Positions 24,717 through 32,501 of a stretch of 64,000 nucleotides of DNA are shown here, piece by piece. The position numbers and the translations under genes are program-made. The notes beneath the pieces were generated by a model that made no database searches, was not told where the DNA came from, and saw nothing but the letters and a program-made list of their open reading frames with translations. This stretch comes from Saccharothrix espanaensis DSM 44229 (GTDB lineage Bacteria; Actinomycetota; Actinomycetes; Mycobacteriales; Pseudonocardiaceae), in contig NC_019673.1 of the NCBI RefSeq assembly GCF_000328705.1, positions 7,947,501 to 8,011,500 on the forward strand. The letters run 5' to 3'. The first letter of the stretch is position 1, and each line of letters begins with the position of its first letter.

Positions 24717-25409
24717 ATGACCGCCAACCCGTTCCACCCGACCGACGCGGAACGCCGGGAGGGCTACACCCTGATGGCGCAGTTCGCCGCATCGCTCGTG
24801 CTGGGCCCGATCGGCCCGTTCGCGGTGTTCGCCGCCCGCTACTTATACGACCGGCGTGACGCGCTCTTCGACCCGTCCGGCAGGCCCGTGCGCGCGTTCG
24901 ACGTGAGCGGCACGCCGGTGCGCCCGGACCTCGGCGGCAACGTGGTGACCGTGCGCCCGAACCTCACCGCGTCGGCGCAGGCTTCCGGTCTGCGCCAAGG
25001 GGATCCGGTGGGCCTGGTGCTGACCGGGCAGCAGAACCACAACGGTCTGATCGTGCCGGCCCGGCTCGGCGAACCCGTCGACATCGCGGTGCCGCGCGGC
25101 ACGTACGCGCTGGGTGCGTTCGCCGCGCGCCGCGACCAGCTCTTCACGCGCGCGCACCCGTTCACCGCCGTGGACGGCCGGACCGTCACCTGGGGCGCGG
25201 GCCGAGCCCTGGACCTGGCACCGCGATCACGCCCGACGCTCCTCACACCCACCGCCGCCACGTGGGCCACGCCGGTCCGGCGCACCACCACACCGAAGCC
25301 GCTCCGCACCCAGTTCCGGCCTCCGGAGCCGACGTGCTGGTGGTGCGACTACCCCGAGTCCACGTGCGACTGCCTGATCGGCGAGGCCCGCCGCTTCTGG
25401 CGCGGCTAA
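24717..25409 (+). CDS. Hypothetical protein with Cys-rich C-terminus
   Basis: The 230-residue protein is not recognised. An N-terminal hydrophobic segment (about 20-45, MAQFAASLVLGPIGPFAVFA) may be a membrane anchor. The middle is beta-rich (GDPVGLVLTGQQNHNGLIVPA). A Pro/Thr-rich stretch precedes CWWCDYPESTCDCL near the C-terminus, four cysteines in 13 residues that could bind metal. Codon use matches the neighbours and ATG 24717 is the first start. It is flanked by unrelated genes. Confidence 0.7.
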   Translation: MTANPFHPTDAERREGYTLMAQFAASLVLGPIGPFAVFAARYLYDRRDALFDPSGRPVRAFDVSGTPVRPDLGGNVVTVRPNLTASAQASGLRQGDPVGLVLTGQQNHNGLIVPARLGEPVDIAVPRGTYALGAFAARRDQLFTRAHPFTAVDGRTVTWGAGRALDLAPRSRPTLLTPTAATWATPVRRTTTPKPLRTQFRPPEPTCWWCDYPESTCDCLIGEARRFWRG

Positions 25410-25414
25410 CCCCT

Positions 25415-25490
25415 CACGCCCCCGCTCGTTCCCACGCCACCGCTCGCCCTCCACACCACCGCTCGTTCCCCACGCCCCCGCTCGTTTCCC
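25415..25490. repeat. ~18-bp tandem repeat x4 just after the hypothetical gene
   Basis: Units of the type CACGCCCCCGCTCGTTCC start at 25415, 25433, 25452 and 25471, beginning 5 bp after the stop at 25407-25409. Copies differ at a few bases. Confidence 0.7.
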
Positions 25491-25516
25491 AGCCACCGAT
25501 CCGGCTTGCGGACGCG

Positions 25517-26197
25517 TCACCCCGAGAGGCGGACCGCGATGCCGTCGAGCAGGAAGTCGAGGCCGATCCGGAAGGTCTGGTCGGCGTCGGAGTGGGCGGC
25601 GTCGCGCACCACCGTGGCCAGCGCCGGGAACCGGCCGGTGGCGAAGGTCCGCTCCAGGTAGGGCCCGAGCGTGGCCTGCCACCGCTGTTCGTCCATCCCG
25701 GTGGCCCGCTCGGCACGCCGTTCGGCGATCTCGCGACGCACCGCGCCGATCACGTACGCGTTGACGGCGGCGACCACCGGCATGACGTCGTCCACGTCGA
25801 CATCGCCCAGCGCGGCCACGACGGCCTCCCCCGTGGCCAGCGCGTGCGGTCCGAGCTGGGGCCGACCACCCAGCAGGTCCGCGAGCCACTCGTGCTGGTG
25901 GACGACACTCCGGGTGGTCTCGGCGAGGGACCGCAGCGCCGCCCGCCACCCGTCCCCGGTCGGCAAGATCCCGGCGTGGACCGCGTCGACCATCAGGTCG
26001 AGCAGCTCCTCCTTGCCGGCGATGTAGCCGTACAGCCGCATCGGCCCGACGTCGAGCACGGTCGCGACCTTGCGCAACGACACCGCGGCCAAGCCGTCCG
26101 CGTCCGCCAGCTCGACGGCCGCCCGGACGATCCGCTCCCGGCTCAGCGGGGACGGCACGGGTCGGCTCGGCGGCTCCGGCCTCTCCCACACCACCAT
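25517..26197 (-). CDS. TetR-family repressor divergent to Tet(X)-like enzyme
   Basis: The ~226-residue protein has a TetR N-terminal HTH (RIVRAAVELADADGLAAVSL then RKVATVLDVGPMRLYGYIAG) and a TetR_C-type ligand domain. ATG 26197 is chosen; ATG 26218 and a start at 26242 are possible, but these lie at or inside the divergent operator. The overlap suggests autorepression together with the monooxygenase gene. The ligand is probably a substrate of that enzyme. Confidence 0.88.
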   Translation of the reverse strand: MVVWERPEPPSRPVPSPLSRERIVRAAVELADADGLAAVSLRKVATVLDVGPMRLYGYIAGKEELLDLMVDAVHAGILPTGDGWRAALRSLAETTRSVVHQHEWLADLLGGRPQLGPHALATGEAVVAALGDVDVDDVMPVVAAVNAYVIGAVRREIAERRAERATGMDEQRWQATLGPYLERTFATGRFPALATVVRDAAHSDADQTFRIGLDFLLDGIAVRLSG

Positions 26198-26222
26198 GCC
26201 GGTGACAATACACCGCATCACC

Positions 26223-26237
26223 CGATACACTGTATCG
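26223..26237. promoter_or_regulatory. TetR operator candidate CGATACA-C-TGTATCG
   Basis: A perfect 15-bp palindrome lies between the divergent genes, 46 bp before the monooxygenase ATG. A half-site-like GCGTATCG follows at 26248-26254. Size, symmetry and place are typical for TetR proteins. Confidence 0.75.
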
Positions 26238-26283
26238 AGCACTACAGCGTATCGACCCAGGACGACGTATCAAGGAGGGGCGA

Positions 26284-27393
26284 ATGACCATCGCCATCGT
26301 CGGAGCCGGTCTCGGCGGCCTGGCTCTCGCCCGCGTGCTGCACGTCAACGGCATCGACGCCGTCGTGTACGAACGCGATCAGTCACGCGAGGCGCGCGGG
26401 CAGGGCGGCATGCTCGACATCCACTCCGGGCAACGGGCGCTGCGCGAAGCCGGGCTGATCGACCAGTTCTTCGCGATCGCCCGCGGCGAAGGCCAGGACA
26501 TGCGGCTCCTCGAACCGGACGGCACCCTGCTGCTCCAAGAGGACACGCCCGACGACGCCCCGCTCGCCCGTCCCGAGGTCGACCGCGCCGACCTGCGCGA
26601 CCTGCTGCTGGACTCCCTGCCCGAACACACCGTGCGCTGGGGGCACGCGGTCACCTCCGCGGACCACGGCATGCTGCGCTTCGCCGACGGCAGCAGCGCC
26701 ACGTGCGACCTGCTGGTCGGCGCGGACGGCGCGCAGTCCCGGATCCGCCCGCTGCTCACCGACGCCCGCCCGGTGCACCTCGGCCAGAACGTGGTGGAGA
26801 TCGGCATCCCCGACATCGACCGCACGCACCCCGACCTCGCGGCGATGGTCGGGCGCGGCAACTACTGGGTGCTCGGCAACGGCCTGTCGCTGGCGGCGCA
26901 GCGCAACGGCGACGGCCGCGTCCGCATCGGCCTGAGCTTCTACAACACCGCCGAGGACTGGTTCGCCACCAGCGCGATCCCGTTCGACGACCCGGCCGCC
27001 GCCCGTGCCCGGCTGATCGACCTGCTGCCCGGCTGGCACCCGCGGTTCACCGCGCTGGTGGCGGCCTGCGACGACACGATCGTGCCGCGGCCGATCACCA
27101 CTCTCCCGATCGGCCTGACCTGGCCGTCGACGCCGGGCGTCACGCTGGTCGGCGACGCCGCGCACCTGATGCCGCCGGTCGGCGAAGGCGCCAACATGGC
27201 GCTGCTCGACGGTGCCCTGCTCGCCCTCGCACTGGCCGCCCACCCGGACGACGTCCCGGCCGCCGTCGCGGAGTACGAGCGCGAGATGTTCGAGCGCACC
27301 GGCACCGCGGCCCGGGAGTCCGCGCGCATCCAGCAGCTCCTCATGTCACCGGACGCCTCCCGGCAGATGCTCGCGTTCTTCCAACCAGCCTGA
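26284..27393 (+). CDS. Tet(X)-like FAD-dependent monooxygenase
   Basis: The 369-residue flavoprotein has IVGAGLGGLALARVL at residues 4-18, YERDQSREARGQGGMLDIHSG (strikingly like the Tet(X) segment YERD.DREAR..GGTLDLH), VGADGAQSRIR, and GDAAHLMPPVGEGANMALLDG, again as in Tet(X). Tet(X) hydroxylates and inactivates tetracyclines. The divergent TetR gene fits induction by substrate. Whether it acts on tetracyclines or another polyketide cannot be told. AAGGAGGGG precedes ATG 26284. Confidence 0.85.
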   Translation: MTIAIVGAGLGGLALARVLHVNGIDAVVYERDQSREARGQGGMLDIHSGQRALREAGLIDQFFAIARGEGQDMRLLEPDGTLLLQEDTPDDAPLARPEVDRADLRDLLLDSLPEHTVRWGHAVTSADHGMLRFADGSSATCDLLVGADGAQSRIRPLLTDARPVHLGQNVVEIGIPDIDRTHPDLAAMVGRGNYWVLGNGLSLAAQRNGDGRVRIGLSFYNTAEDWFATSAIPFDDPAAARARLIDLLPGWHPRFTALVAACDDTIVPRPITTLPIGLTWPSTPGVTLVGDAAHLMPPVGEGANMALLDGALLALALAAHPDDVPAAVAEYEREMFERTGTAARESARIQQLLMSPDASRQMLAFFQPA

Positions 27394-27451
27394 CCCGCCC
27401 CTCAACGCCCAGCCCACAGCGCCATAACGCCAGCGCCCCACCCTCAGCCGC

Positions 27452-27478
27452 CCGAGCCACCCGAGCCACCCGAGCCGC
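27452..27478. repeat. 9-bp tandem repeat CCGAGCCAC x3
   Basis: Three head-to-tail copies (the last CCGAGCCGC) lie between the convergent Tet(X)-like and DUF397 genes. Confidence 0.6.
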
Positions 27479-27490
27479 ACGGTCACGGGC

Positions 27491-27760
27491 CTACCAGGGC
27501 TCGTCGAACTCGCCGTCCTTGACGCCCAGGATGAACGCCTCCCACTCGGCGGGCGTGAACACCAGGACCGGGCCTTCGGGGTGCGCCGAGTTCCGCATCG
27601 CCGTGTAGGTCACCCCGTCGGTGTGCTCGACGAACGCGATCTCGACGTGCTCTTCCTCTTCTTCCGCGCCCTCGTCGCTGCGGATCCAGGCTGCGCCGGT
27701 GAGGTCGAGGTTGCCCCGCACGTGGGCCTTGTCGTCGTAGATCGGCGCGCTGTCGCTCAT
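27491..27760 (-). CDS. DUF397-domain protein
   Basis: The 89-residue acidic protein has the DUF397 pattern: a WIRSDEG-type start, EIAFVEHTDGVTYTAMRNSAHPEGPVLVFTPAEWEAFILGVKDGEFD. Such proteins are abundant in actinomycetes and usually lie beside an XRE/HTH regulator (BldB/WhiJ-type systems). No such partner is adjacent here. A run of seven Glu/Asp residues near 31-37 is unusual. Confidence 0.9.
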   Translation of the reverse strand: MSDSAPIYDDKAHVRGNLDLTGAAWIRSDEGAEEEEEHVEIAFVEHTDGVTYTAMRNSAHPEGPVLVFTPAEWEAFILGVKDGEFDEPW

Positions 27761-27775
27761 GGGCCTTACATATAC

Positions 27776-27811
27776 CGGAGCCCGCGGCGTCGGTGAACAC
27801 CGCGGGCTCCG
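27776..27811 (-). terminator. Terminator hairpin after ilvC
   Basis: CGGAGCCCGCGG pairs with CCGCGGGCTCCG, a perfect 12-bp stem with a 12-nt loop, 15 bp after ilvC. No T run follows. It ends the ilvBNC unit. Confidence 0.65.
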
Positions 27812-27826
27812 TCTTGGCGAAGAGAC

Positions 27827-28840
27827 TCAGGCAGTCTCGGTGATGGGCCGGTCGACCCACGACATGAGCCCGCGCAGCTTCTTGCCGACCTCCTCGATCG
27901 GGTGCTGCTCGCCTTCCTGCTGCAACTTCTTGTAGTTGCCGCGGCCGGCGTCGTCCTCGTTCACCCACTCGGTGGCGAACGTGCCGTCCTGGATCTCGCC
28001 GAGGATCTTGCGCATCTCCTCCTTGACCCCGGGCGTGACCACGCGCGGGCCGCGGGTGAGGTCGCCGTACTCGGCGGTGTCCGAAATGGAGTAGCGCATC
28101 CGGGCGATGCCGCCCTCGTACATCAGGTCCACGATCAGCTTGAGCTCGTGCAGGCACTCGAAGTAGGCCACCTCGGGGGCGTAGCCCGCCTCGGTCAGCA
28201 CCTCGAAACCGGCCTGCACCAGCGCCGACGCGCCGCCGCAGAGCACCGCCTGCTCACCGAACAGGTCGGTCTCGGTCTCCTCCTTGAACGTCGTCTTGAT
28301 GACGCCCGCGCGGGTGCCGCCGATGCCCTTGGCGTAGGACAGGGCCAGCGCCTGCGCGCCGCCCGTGGCGTCCTGCTCGACCGCGATCAGCGCCGGCACG
28401 CCCTTGCCGTCGACGAACTGGCGGCGCACCAGGTGGCCCGGCCCCTTCGGCGCGACCATGGCGACGTCCACGTTGGACGGAACCTCGATCAGGCCGTAGC
28501 GGATGTTGAAGCCGTGGCCGAAGAAGACCGCGTCGCCGTCCTTCAGGTTCGGGGCGATGTCCTGCGCGTAGATGTGCCGCTGCGCGGTGTCCGGCGCCAG
28601 GATCATGATCAGGTCCGCCTCGGCGGAGACCTCGGCGGGGGTGCCGACCGGCAGTCCCTCCTCCTCGGCCTTGGCGCGGGACTTGGACCCCTCGGGCAGG
28701 CCGATGCGGACGTCGACGCCCGAGTCGCGCAGGCTCAGCGCGTGCGCGTGCCCCTGGCTGCCGTAGCCGATGACCGCGACCTTGCGCCCCTGGATGATGC
28801 TCAGGTCGGCATCGTCGTCGTAGAAGATCTCGACGCTCAC
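27827..28840 (-). CDS. ilvC: Ketol-acid reductoisomerase
   Basis: The 337-residue class I enzyme converts acetolactate or acetohydroxybutyrate to the dihydroxy acids with NADPH and Mg. The Rossmann motif is VIGYGSQGHAHALSLRDSG (24-42). GHGFNIRYG, VAPKGPGHLVRRQF and FKEETETDLFGEQAVLCGG (metal ligands) follow. It is the last gene of ilvB-ilvN-ilvC; ilvN ends 30 bp upstream. Confidence 0.97.
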   Translation of the reverse strand: MSVEIFYDDDADLSIIQGRKVAVIGYGSQGHAHALSLRDSGVDVRIGLPEGSKSRAKAEEEGLPVGTPAEVSAEADLIMILAPDTAQRHIYAQDIAPNLKDGDAVFFGHGFNIRYGLIEVPSNVDVAMVAPKGPGHLVRRQFVDGKGVPALIAVEQDATGGAQALALSYAKGIGGTRAGVIKTTFKEETETDLFGEQAVLCGGASALVQAGFEVLTEAGYAPEVAYFECLHELKLIVDLMYEGGIARMRYSISDTAEYGDLTRGPRVVTPGVKEEMRKILGEIQDGTFATEWVNEDDAGRGNYKKLQQEGEQHPIEEVGKKLRGLMSWVDRPITETA

Positions 28841-28870
28841 TGGTGGTACTTCCTTCCTACAAAACGGATT

Positions 28871-29377
28871 TCAGCGCACCGCGGTCGCGGTGATGGAGCG
28901 GGCGCCACGGCCGATGGCGACCATGCCGGACTGGACGATCTCGCGGAGCCCGTACGGCTCCAGCATCCGCAGCAGCGCGTCGAGCTTCTCAGACGTCCCG
29001 GTCGCCTCGACGGTGACCGCCTCCGGGGAGACGTCGACCACCTTCGCGCGGAACAACTGCACCGTTTCCAGGACCTGGCTGCGCACGGTCGCGTCGGCGC
29101 GGACCTTGACCAGCAGCAACTGGCGCTGCACCGACGCGGTCGTCTCCAGCTCCACGATCTTGATGACGTTGATCAGCTTGTTGAGCTGCTTGGTGACCTG
29201 CTCCAGCGGCAGTTCCTCCACGGAGACCACGATCGTCATCCGGGAGATGTCGGGGTGTTCGGTGCGACCGACGGCGAGCGACTCGATGTTGAAGCCGCGG
29301 CGGGAGAACAGCCCCGCCACCCGCGCGAGGACACCGGGCTTGTCCTCGACCAGAACGCTCAGGGTGTGCCTAGTCAT
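28871..29377 (-). CDS. ilvN: Acetolactate synthase regulatory subunit
   Basis: The 168-residue protein has an N-terminal ACT domain (TLSVLVEDKPGVLARVAGLFSRRGFNIESL), which binds valine, and a C-terminal ALS_ss domain. It activates IlvB and confers feedback inhibition. ATG 29377 has GAGG 7 bp upstream; GTG 29380 is an alternative. It follows ilvB by 91 bp. Confidence 0.96.
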   Translation of the reverse strand: MTRHTLSVLVEDKPGVLARVAGLFSRRGFNIESLAVGRTEHPDISRMTIVVSVEELPLEQVTKQLNKLINVIKIVELETTASVQRQLLLVKVRADATVRSQVLETVQLFRAKVVDVSPEAVTVEATGTSEKLDALLRMLEPYGLREIVQSGMVAIGRGARSITATAVR

Positions 29378-29468
29378 CACTCGTCCTCGTCGTTTCGATC
29401 CGCGCGGGCGACAGCCGCACCGGGAACATCACACGTCATCGCGATCCGGCGCCCGCGGGCGCTCACGT

Positions 29469-31307
29469 TCACTCGTCCTCGTCGAACAGCGGGCGGATGC
29501 CCCGCGCGGCCATGATCTCGCTGTTGCCGGTGCCCGCCGCGACCATCGGCCACACCTGGGCGTCCTTGCCGACCACGAAGTCGATGACCACCGGGCGGTC
29601 GTCGATCTCCATGGCCTGCTGGATGACCGCGTCCACCTCGTCACGGGACTCGGCGCGCAGCCCGGCGCAGCCCATCGCCTCGGCGAGCAGCTTGAAGTCC
29701 GGGATGCGGTGCTTGTGCGTGCCCAGGTCGGTGCTGGAGTAGCGCTCGCCGTAGAACAGGGTCTGCCACTGGCGGACCATGCCCAGGTTGCCGTTGTTGA
29801 TCACGGCGACCTTGATCGGGATGTTCTCGATGGCGCAGGTGGCCAGTTCCTGGTTGGTCATCTGGAAGCAGCCGTCGCCGTCGATCGCCCACACCTGGAC
29901 GCCCGGCACGCCGGCCTTCGCGCCCATGGCCGCGGGCACCGCGTAGCCCATGGTGCCCAGGCCGCCGGAGTTGATCCACGTGCGCGGCCGCTCGTACTTC
30001 ACGAACTGCGCGGCCCACATCTGGTGCTGCCCGACACCGGCCGTGAACAGGGTGTCCGGCGGCGTCAGCAGGCCGATCCGCTCGATCACGTACTGCGGCG
30101 ACAGCGTCCCGTCCTCCGGCCAGTCGTAGCCCACCGGGAACGTGGTGCGCAGCGCGTCCAGCTGCTCCCACCACGGGGTCAGGTCGACGGCGCGGTTCGC
30201 GTGCTCCTTCTCCGCGCGCACCGCGTCGATCAGCTCGGCGATGATCTCCTTGCAGTCGCCCACGATCGGCACGTCCGCACGCCGGTTCTTGGAGATCTCC
30301 GCCGGGTCGATGTCGGCGTGCACGACCCGCGCGTCCGGCGCGAACGAGTTGAGCTGCCCGGTGACCCGGTCGTCGAACCGCGCGCCCAGCGCCACCAGCA
30401 GGTCGGACTTCTGCATCGCGGCCACCGCGCCCACCGAGCCGTGCATCCCGGGCATCCCCAGGTGCTGGCGGTGCGAGTCGGGGAACGCGCCGCGCGCCAT
30501 CAGCGTCGTGACGACCGGGATGTTCGTCTCCTCGGCCAGCCGCAGCAGCTCCGGCGACGCCTCGGCCTTGATGACGCCGCCGCCCACGTACAGGACGGGG
30601 CGCTTGGCGGCCGCGATCAGCTTCGCGGCCTCGCGCACCTGCTTGCCGTGCGGCCGGGTCGTCGGCCGGTAGCCGGGCAGGCGCAGCTCCGGCGGCCAGG
30701 AGAACGAGGTCATCTCCTGCAGCACGTCCTTGGGGATGTCCACCAGGACGGGGCCGGGACGTCCGGTGGACGCCAGGTGGAACGCCTCGGCGATCGCCCG
30801 CGGGATGTCCGCGGCGTCGGTGACGAGGAAGTTGTGCTTGGTGATCGGCATCGTGATGCCGCAGATGTCGGCTTCCTGGAACGCGTCGGTGCCGATCAGC
30901 GGGCGGGACTGCTGGCCGGTGATGGCGACCACCGGGACCGAGTCCATGTTCGCGTCGGCCAGCGGCGTGACCAGGTTCGTCGCACCCGGGCCGGAGGTGG
31001 CCATGCACACCCCGACCTCACCGGTGGCCTGCGCGTAGCCGGTCGCGGCGTGACCCGCGCCCTGCTCGTGGCGCACCAGGATGTGGCGGACCTTCGTGGA
31101 GTCGAGCAGCGGGTCGTACGCGGGCAGGATCGTGCCGCCGGGAATGCCGAACACCACCTCGCAGCCGACCGCCTCCAGGGAGCGGACGAGGGACTGGGCG
31201 CCGGTCACGCGGAGGGGGGCGCCGCTCGGCGGGGCCGGTTTCGGCCGCGGTCCAGGGCGGGGCGACGTCGACTCACCGGGAGCCGGTCGCGAGGTTGCGC
31301 TGGTCAT
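29469..31307 (-). CDS. ilvB: Acetolactate synthase catalytic subunit
   Basis: The 612-residue ThDP enzyme makes acetolactate from pyruvate, or acetohydroxybutyrate from pyruvate plus 2-ketobutyrate. Visible are VFGIPGGTILPAYDPL, RHEQGAGHAATGYA (catalytic Glu), TSGPGATNLVTP and the ThDP motif around IDGDGCFQMTNQELATC. A ~40-residue Pro-rich N-terminal extension is common in actinobacteria. ATG 31307 follows GAGG at 7 bp. A Leu/Val leader peptide and terminator precede it. Confidence 0.97.
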   Translation of the reverse strand: MTSATSRPAPGESTSPRPGPRPKPAPPSGAPLRVTGAQSLVRSLEAVGCEVVFGIPGGTILPAYDPLLDSTKVRHILVRHEQGAGHAATGYAQATGEVGVCMATSGPGATNLVTPLADANMDSVPVVAITGQQSRPLIGTDAFQEADICGITMPITKHNFLVTDAADIPRAIAEAFHLASTGRPGPVLVDIPKDVLQEMTSFSWPPELRLPGYRPTTRPHGKQVREAAKLIAAAKRPVLYVGGGVIKAEASPELLRLAEETNIPVVTTLMARGAFPDSHRQHLGMPGMHGSVGAVAAMQKSDLLVALGARFDDRVTGQLNSFAPDARVVHADIDPAEISKNRRADVPIVGDCKEIIAELIDAVRAEKEHANRAVDLTPWWEQLDALRTTFPVGYDWPEDGTLSPQYVIERIGLLTPPDTLFTAGVGQHQMWAAQFVKYERPRTWINSGGLGTMGYAVPAAMGAKAGVPGVQVWAIDGDGCFQMTNQELATCAIENIPIKVAVINNGNLGMVRQWQTLFYGERYSSTDLGTHKHRIPDFKLLAEAMGCAGLRAESRDEVDAVIQQAMEIDDRPVVIDFVVGKDAQVWPMVAAGTGNSEIMAARGIRPLFDEDE

Positions 31308-31349
31308 CTGTCTGCCTCGTGGGTGTGGAGAATGCACGGTCCGGGCACG

Positions 31350-31385
31350 AAAAAACCCTCGCCACCCGGAGGGTCGGACGAGGGT
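31350..31385 (-). terminator. Attenuator terminator before ilvB
   Basis: On the minus strand ACCCTCG pairs with CGAGGGT, with an inner ACCC/GGGT stem, followed by TTTTTT. It lies ~45 bp before the ilvB ATG, within the leader mRNA. Confidence 0.85.
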
Positions 31386-31386
31386 C

Positions 31387-31427
31387 GCGCGTCGACGCAG
31401 CCTGTACCTGCCTAGGCGTCGACGCGC
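31387..31427 (-). promoter_or_regulatory. Hairpin overlapping the ilvB leader peptide end
   Basis: GCGCGTCGACGC and GCGTCGACGCGC form a perfect 12-bp stem. The 5' arm lies in the last codons of the leader peptide and the 3' arm ends just before the terminator stem. Ribosome position on the Leu/Val codons would decide which structure forms. Confidence 0.75.
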
Positions 31428-31459
31428 CTGGGAAGTACGAGAACGAGGGTGCGCTGCAT
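31412..31459 (-). CDS. Leader peptide MQRTLVLVLPRRVDA of ilvB
   Basis: The 15-residue ORF has Leu-Val-Leu-Val-Leu at residues 5-9 and ends in TAG inside the hairpin. It is the classical sensor for branched-chain amino-acid attenuation. It begins 7 bp after a good -10, so it is probably translated from a leaderless mRNA. Confidence 0.85.
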   Translation of the reverse strand: MQRTLVLVLPRRVDA

Positions 31460-31466
31460 GGCCGTG

Positions 31467-31496
31467 ACGTTAACCGTCAACTGCGAGGGGCGTCAA
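31467..31496 (-). promoter_or_regulatory. ilvB promoter
   Basis: On the minus strand TTGACG (31491-31496) and TAACGT (31467-31472) are separated by 18 bp. Seven bases after the -10 comes the leader ATG, so the transcript would start at or next to it. A second TTGACG lies within the spacer. Confidence 0.7.
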
Positions 31497-31593
31497 CTGT
31501 GCGGGACGGCTCTCCCGGATGGTGGACACCCACGACCGGGTGAAAGCAGCCCGGGGTCACCCGGTCGACGGGTGTTTGGCAGCATCTCGGCAC

Positions 31594-31989
31594 GTGGACA
31601 AGCTCGTCTTCCGGATCCCCGCGCCCGCCCTGCTCGCCGCCGCCACCATCACGATCTGCGCGACCCCGTTCGCGTGGGCGGCACCCGGCCTCCAGGCCGT
31701 CTACCTGGTTCCGCTGGGGTTCGCGTGGTGGGTCCTGCGCAACCGGACCACGGTGGACTCTTCGCAGCTCGTCGCCCGTTCGACCTTCGGCAAGCGGGTC
31801 ATCGCGTGGGACGAGGTGAAGGCCATCAAGGTCGTGCCGAAGGGCTGGCTCAGCGCCGTGCTGAACGACGGTTCACTGGTCCGGCTGCCCGCCGTCCGGG
31901 TCGGTCACCTGCCCGCGCTGGCACACGTGAGCGGCGGTCGCGTCCCTGACCCGAACGCAACACCCGACTCCGTAGAGTCAGCGGAGTGA
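31594..31989 (+). CDS. PH-domain membrane protein (Cfp6-like)
   Basis: The 131-residue protein has two hydrophobic segments (about 9-26 and 30-44) followed by a bacterial PH domain (LRNRTTVDSSQLVARSTFGKRVIAWDEVKAIKV and LNDGSLVRLPAV). The place next to ilvB matches mycobacterial cfp6 (Rv3004). The frame opens at 31519, but GTG 31594 (VDKLVFRIP) precedes the first membrane segment. Function is unknown. Its stop overlaps the next start. Confidence 0.8.
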   Translation: MDKLVFRIPAPALLAAATITICATPFAWAAPGLQAVYLVPLGFAWWVLRNRTTVDSSQLVARSTFGKRVIAWDEVKAIKVVPKGWLSAVLNDGSLVRLPAVRVGHLPALAHVSGGRVPDPNATPDSVESAE

Positions 31990-32426
31990 CGTCGAACACG
32001 CAGCTCCGGTGGGTGCCCGCGGTCAGCCTCCTGCTGTCCCTCGCGGGACTCGCGGTGTCGGTCTACCTGACCGTGGCGCACTTCCGGGAGGGCGTGCTGC
32101 TGTGCGCCGAGAACGCGGTCATCGACTGCGGCACCGTCACCACCAGTGAGCAGTCCGAGCTCCTCGGTATCCCGGTGGCCGTCCTCGGACTGGCGTTCTT
32201 CGCGTTCCTGACCGTGCTGTGCCTGCCCGTGGCGTGGCGTGACGACCGGCTGCACTGGGTGCGGCTGGCCTCGATCGCCGTGGGCGTGCTGTTCGTCGTC
32301 TACCTGGTCGCCGCCGAGTTCGTGCTGATCGGCAAGGTCTGCCTGTGGTGCACGGCAGTGCACGTCATCACACTCGCGCTCGCGGGCGTGCTGGTCACGG
32401 GGGCGTTGCGGCGGAGTAGCCTCTAA
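31986..32426 (+). CDS. Vitamin K epoxide reductase (VKOR) family protein
   Basis: The 146-residue protein has four hydrophobic helices. The periplasmic loop cysteines are in LLCAENAVIDCGTV, and the redox CxxC is CLWC near residue 118. In actinobacteria VKOR reoxidises DsbA-like proteins with menaquinone, so it serves disulfide formation outside the membrane. GTG 31986 overlaps the PH gene stop (GTGA). Confidence 0.92.
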   Translation: MTSNTQLRWVPAVSLLLSLAGLAVSVYLTVAHFREGVLLCAENAVIDCGTVTTSEQSELLGIPVAVLGLAFFAFLTVLCLPVAWRDDRLHWVRLASIAVGVLFVVYLVAAEFVLIGKVCLWCTAVHVITLALAGVLVTGALRRSSL

Positions 32427-32501
32427 TCACCGCTCCCGGACTTAAGGCGCCCACCCGGCACCTGTCGCGACACCGCTTGAGACGCAGATTCTGGAGGAGC
32501 C

